From positions 1 to 9,942 of the forward strand of contig JAHELQ010000171.1 of assembly GCA_024644125.1 (NCBI GenBank): a stretch of DNA of 9,942 nucleotides, read 5' to 3'. Positions 7,439 through 9,942 of the stretch are shown piece by piece; the first letter of the stretch is position 1, and each line of letters begins with the position of its first letter. Position numbers and translations under genes: made by a program. The notes under the pieces were generated by a model that saw only the letters and a list, made by a program, of their open reading frames with translations, did no database searches and was not told the origin of the DNA. The stretch comes from Candidatus Aminicenantota bacterium (GTDB lineage: Bacteria; Acidobacteriota; Aminicenantia; UBA2199).

Positions 7439-7442
7439 GGAG
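7437..7442 (+). promoter_or_regulatory. Ribosome-binding site GAGGAG of the acyl-ligase/PKS gene
   Basis: GAGGAG begins within the TGA stop of the radical SAM gene (7436-7438) and lies 7 bases before the ATG at 7450. This supports that start and translational coupling. Confidence 0.85.
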
Positions 7443-7449
7443 CGGTTGA

Positions 7450-9174
7450 ATGAGTGTTTCTGCATTAGTTCATGCAATTTTGGAGTTGAAGGATGTGGAG
7501 CGGGAAGGCATCACATTCATCAAGAATGAAGACCGGGAGGTATTTGTCTCATATAAGGAATTGTACCGGCAGGCGTCGCGTATGTTGAACGCGCTTCGTA
7601 ACGCGGGTATTTGTCCCGCGGAAGAGGTGGTTTTTCAGGTAGAAGACAATGAACTTTTTGTGCCGTTGTTTTGGGCCTGCATGATGGGCGGCTTTCTTCC
7701 GGTTCCGGTAACGCCCGCCAATACGTCGGAACAACGCTTGAAGTTGATGAACATATGGGCGGTCTTGAAACAGCCTCGCCTGGTCATTGACGCAACGGCT
7801 TTGGATCGCCTGCTTGAGTTTTGCGCAGAAAGAGAACTGTCTGTCCAGCCCGGAAATCTAAGGAGCAGGGCAATTTCTCTAGAGCGGCTCGCTGTGATTG
7901 ATGATTCGTGTGATGCCTGTGATATTTACCGCTCCAAAGAGTCGGATATCGCGTTGATTCAGTTTTCGTCCGGCTCCACCGGGGATCCCAAAGGGGTCAC
8001 GCTGACGCATAAAAATCTCGTGACCAATGTCAGGGCTCTCGCCAAAAGTATTGAATCCCGGCCGGAGGGAGAGGTGTATCTCAGTTGGATGCCGCTGACT
8101 CATGATATGGGATTGATCGCCTTTCATCTTGTCCCTTTGATGGCCGGCTGGCCGCAATTTTTAATGCCGCCCAATTTGTTTGTGCGGCGTCCGTTGGTGT
8201 GGCTGGAAAAGATGTCCGAACACCGGGTCACTATTGCCGCGTCGCCTAACTTTGGATTTAAGCATGTGCTGAAAGTGTTGGATTTCCACCCTGACCGGAC
8301 ATATGATTTGAGCAGCGTACGTTTGATTTTTAACGCGGCTGAACCAATTTCCGCCTCGCTCTGCCGGGATTTTTTGCGACGTTTGGCTCCTCTGGGACTC
8401 AGAGACGATGCGATGTTTCCGGGTTATGGATTGGCGGAGGCCAGCGTGGCGGTGAGTGTGCCGCCGCCGGGGCGGGATATGGTGGTTGTCGAAGTGGATA
8501 GAGGTTCGCTTAGTGTTGGAAATAAGATTGTCGAGCGGGAGTCGAATGGGGAGAACACCGTTTCCTTTGTCGGGGTGGGGAGGGCGGTTGACGATTGTTT
8601 TATCCGTATTGTCGATGGTAATGATTCTGTTGTGGACGACCGGGTGGTGGGGCGCATTCAGATGCGGGGCGATAATGTGACGGCCGGGTATTATCGAAAC
8701 GAAGCGGCCACGGCCGCTGTTTTTTCCGCCGATGGTTGGCTGGATACCGGCGATTTGGGCTTCATGCGGGATGGCGAACTGGTGGTCACCGGTCGCATGA
8801 AGGATATTATTTTCGCCAATGGCCAGAATTTTTATAGTCACGACCTTGAACGGTTGGCCGATCAGATCGAGGGCTTCGATTCAAGCAAGCTCGCGGCCGC
8901 CGGAATTTTCAACCAGGAGGCTCAGGAAGACGAAGTAGTGTTCTTTGTGGTGCATCGCAAAAAACAATTGGAAGATTTCGCGATGCTTGCCAATGAATTG
9001 AAGACAAAAATTCATGCGGGCGCCGGTTTGAAGGTACGTTTTGTGATCCCGGTCAAGACCATTCCCAAAACCACCAGCGGCAAAGTGCAGCGTTATAAAT
9101 TGGTTCAAGATTACTTAGCCGGAAAGTATAATGATGTATTGGCCGAGTTGACGGCGATTTATGATTCACGGCTG
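7450..9174 (+). other. FAAL-like acyl-AMP ligase domain
   Basis: Residues about 1-575 of the starter protein. It belongs to the ANL superfamily, with all core motifs and the catalytic Lys545 present. The PLTHDMGLIAFHLVP stretch (215-229), the AEPI segment and the VDRGSL segment after YGLAEAS are fatty acyl-AMP ligase-type signatures. Chain length and type of the acid cannot be read from sequence by eye; 2-hydroxy or short branched acids are also loaded by related domains. Confidence 0.88.
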
Positions 9175-9942
9175 GAGGAAATCGCAGGGGAAACCGGCGA
9201 AAATGTACCGGACATTCGGCAAATCACCACTGCTATTTTGAACGCGATCGCCAACTTGATGGGGTTTATCGTGACAGATCTCGATGAAAGTTTGTTCGAA
9301 TTGGGACTTGAGTCCGTTAAGGTCCCGCAATTGCAGATGGCGCTCGAAGATGAATTCGATCTGGATCTTCCTGTTTCGCTGGCGCTCGATTATCCGTCGG
9401 TCAACGATATCGCTCTATACATCAGGCGGCGCTTGAATGGAGGGGCGGAAGCCGGTATCGTCGAGAACGTGTCGGCGGCCGTTTCCGCCATAGGCGAACC
9501 GGTGGCTATTATCGGTATAGGTTGTCGCTTTCCCGGAGGAGCCGATGATCCTTCGTCGTTTTGGCGAAACCTGGTGCAGGGCCAGTGCGCCATAACGCGA
9601 ATCCCTGGCAATCGCTGGGATGCCGGGAAATATTACGATCCGTCGCCGGAAACCCCTGGTAAGATCAATACGATGTATGGGGGATTTTTAGATGGTATCG
9701 ATCTGTTTGAGCCGGCTTTTTTTGGAATCACGCCAATGGAGGCGCAAGCGATGGATCCTCAGCAACGGTTGTTGCTGGAGGTGTGCTGGCATGCGCTGGA
9801 AAACGCCGGTTTGGATATGACGGATGTGATGGGCAGTCGCGCCGGCTGTTTCATCGGTATTTCCGGCAGCGATTATATCGACCGGATAAAGGCGTCGGAG
9901 AATACGATCGGAGCTTATTCCTTTACAGGTTCCATGTTGAGT
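7450..9942 (+). CDS. Acyl-AMP ligase-ACP-ketosynthase starter protein (PKS), 3'-truncated
   Basis: The frame is open from the ATG at 7450 to the right edge (831 codons visible), so the gene continues. The first ~575 residues form an adenylating domain: P-loop SSGSTGDPKGV (173-183), SWMPLTHDMGLI (212-223), FNAAEPI (294-300), YGLAEAS (326-332), DTGDLG (432-437), GRMKDII (448-454) and TTSGKVQR (541-548) with Lys545. The HDMG block and the VDRGSL...VGVGR segment (about 349-378) match fatty acyl-AMP ligases rather than amino-acid A domains. An ACP with LGLES (Ser622) and the N-terminal third of a ketosynthase follow. The ligase would activate a carboxylic acid, load it on the ACP and hand it to the KS for extension. 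The KS active-site cysteine region lies beyond the window. Similar layouts start lipopeptide and some trans-AT pathways (mycosubtilin and bacillaene types). Confidence 0.93.
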   Translation, partial: MSVSALVHAILELKDVEREGITFIKNEDREVFVSYKELYRQASRMLNALRNAGICPAEEVVFQVEDNELFVPLFWACMMGGFLPVPVTPANTSEQRLKLMNIWAVLKQPRLVIDATALDRLLEFCAERELSVQPGNLRSRAISLERLAVIDDSCDACDIYRSKESDIALIQFSSGSTGDPKGVTLTHKNLVTNVRALAKSIESRPEGEVYLSWMPLTHDMGLIAFHLVPLMAGWPQFLMPPNLFVRRPLVWLEKMSEHRVTIAASPNFGFKHVLKVLDFHPDRTYDLSSVRLIFNAAEPISASLCRDFLRRLAPLGLRDDAMFPGYGLAEASVAVSVPPPGRDMVVVEVDRGSLSVGNKIVERESNGENTVSFVGVGRAVDDCFIRIVDGNDSVVDDRVVGRIQMRGDNVTAGYYRNEAATAAVFSADGWLDTGDLGFMRDGELVVTGRMKDIIFANGQNFYSHDLERLADQIEGFDSSKLAAAGIFNQEAQEDEVVFFVVHRKKQLEDFAMLANELKTKIHAGAGLKVRFVIPVKTIPKTTSGKVQRYKLVQDYLAGKYNDVLAELTAIYDSRLEEIAGETGENVPDIRQITTAILNAIANLMGFIVTDLDESLFELGLESVKVPQLQMALEDEFDLDLPVSLALDYPSVNDIALYIRRRLNGGAEAGIVENVSAAVSAIGEPVAIIGIGCRFPGGADDPSSFWRNLVQGQCAITRIPGNRWDAGKYYDPSPETPGKINTMYGGFLDGIDLFEPAFFGITPMEAQAMDPQQRLLLEVCWHALENAGLDMTDVMGSRAGCFIGISGSDYIDRIKASENTIGAYSFTGSMLS
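9211..9435 (+). other. Acyl carrier protein
   Basis: Residues about 588-662 with the motif SLFELGLESVKVPQL. Phosphopantetheine would attach at Ser622 (codon 9313-9315). Its place between the acyl ligase and the ketosynthase makes it the starter-loading carrier. Confidence 0.93.
9493..9942 (+). other. Ketosynthase domain, N-terminal part only
   Basis: Residues 682-831 carry the KS opening EPVAIIGIGCRFPGG (683-697), FWRNLVQG (704-711), FFGITPMEAQAMDPQQRLLL (757-776), WHALENAGL (780-788) and GCFIGISGSDY (799-809). The window ends shortly before the active-site cysteine motif, so whether it can condense cannot be judged. No acyltransferase is seen within the visible part. Confidence 0.95.

Noticed and set aside
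8161..8841. 226-residue open frame on the minus strand
   Set aside because: Antisense to the acyl-ligase domain; His/Arg/Pro-rich shadow translation with no domain signature.

Overview
The window lies inside a bacterial biosynthetic gene cluster for a hybrid nonribosomal peptide/polyketide, probably a lipopeptide. Three tightly packed genes fill the + strand. The first is cut off by the left edge and the third by the right edge. GC content looks middling by eye, codon use is mixed, and one junction carries a near-perfect Shine-Dalgarno sequence. This fits a bacterium, but nothing in the window fixes the phylum.

Layout: (1) 1-5774 is the 3' part of a nonribosomal peptide synthetase (NRPS) reading [A]-PCP-C-A-PCP-C, with no epimerase, methyltransferase or thioesterase in the visible part. 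(2) 5789-7438 is a 549-residue radical SAM enzyme with an N-terminal cobalamin-binding-type domain. (3) 7450-9942 is the start of a polyketide synthase (PKS) protein: an acyl-AMP ligase of the FAAL type, then an acyl carrier protein (ACP), then the first ~150 residues of a ketosynthase (KS). The gaps between genes are 14 and 11 bases. At both junctions the ribosome-binding site overlaps the upstream stop codon, so the three genes look like one translationally coupled operon.

How they may work together (inference): the acyl ligase in gene 3 activates a carboxylic acid as an acyl-AMP and loads it on its ACP for the KS to extend, so gene 3 looks like the start of an assembly line. The NRPS in gene 1 adds at least two amino acids and ends in a condensation domain with no A-PCP after it, so its acceptor must be on another protein or be a free nucleophile. 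Gene order is therefore not collinear with assembly. The radical SAM/cobalamin enzyme is a likely tailoring enzyme, for example a C-methyltransferase, but its substrate cannot be read from the sequence.

The points most worth following up are the orphan terminal condensation domain and its acidic tail, the cobalamin radical SAM enzyme between two megasynthase genes, the starter-loading module, and two adenylation-domain specificity codes that I could not match from memory. I saw no RNA genes, insertion sequences, CRISPR arrays, promoters or terminators. No stretch above 14 bases lacks a gene.
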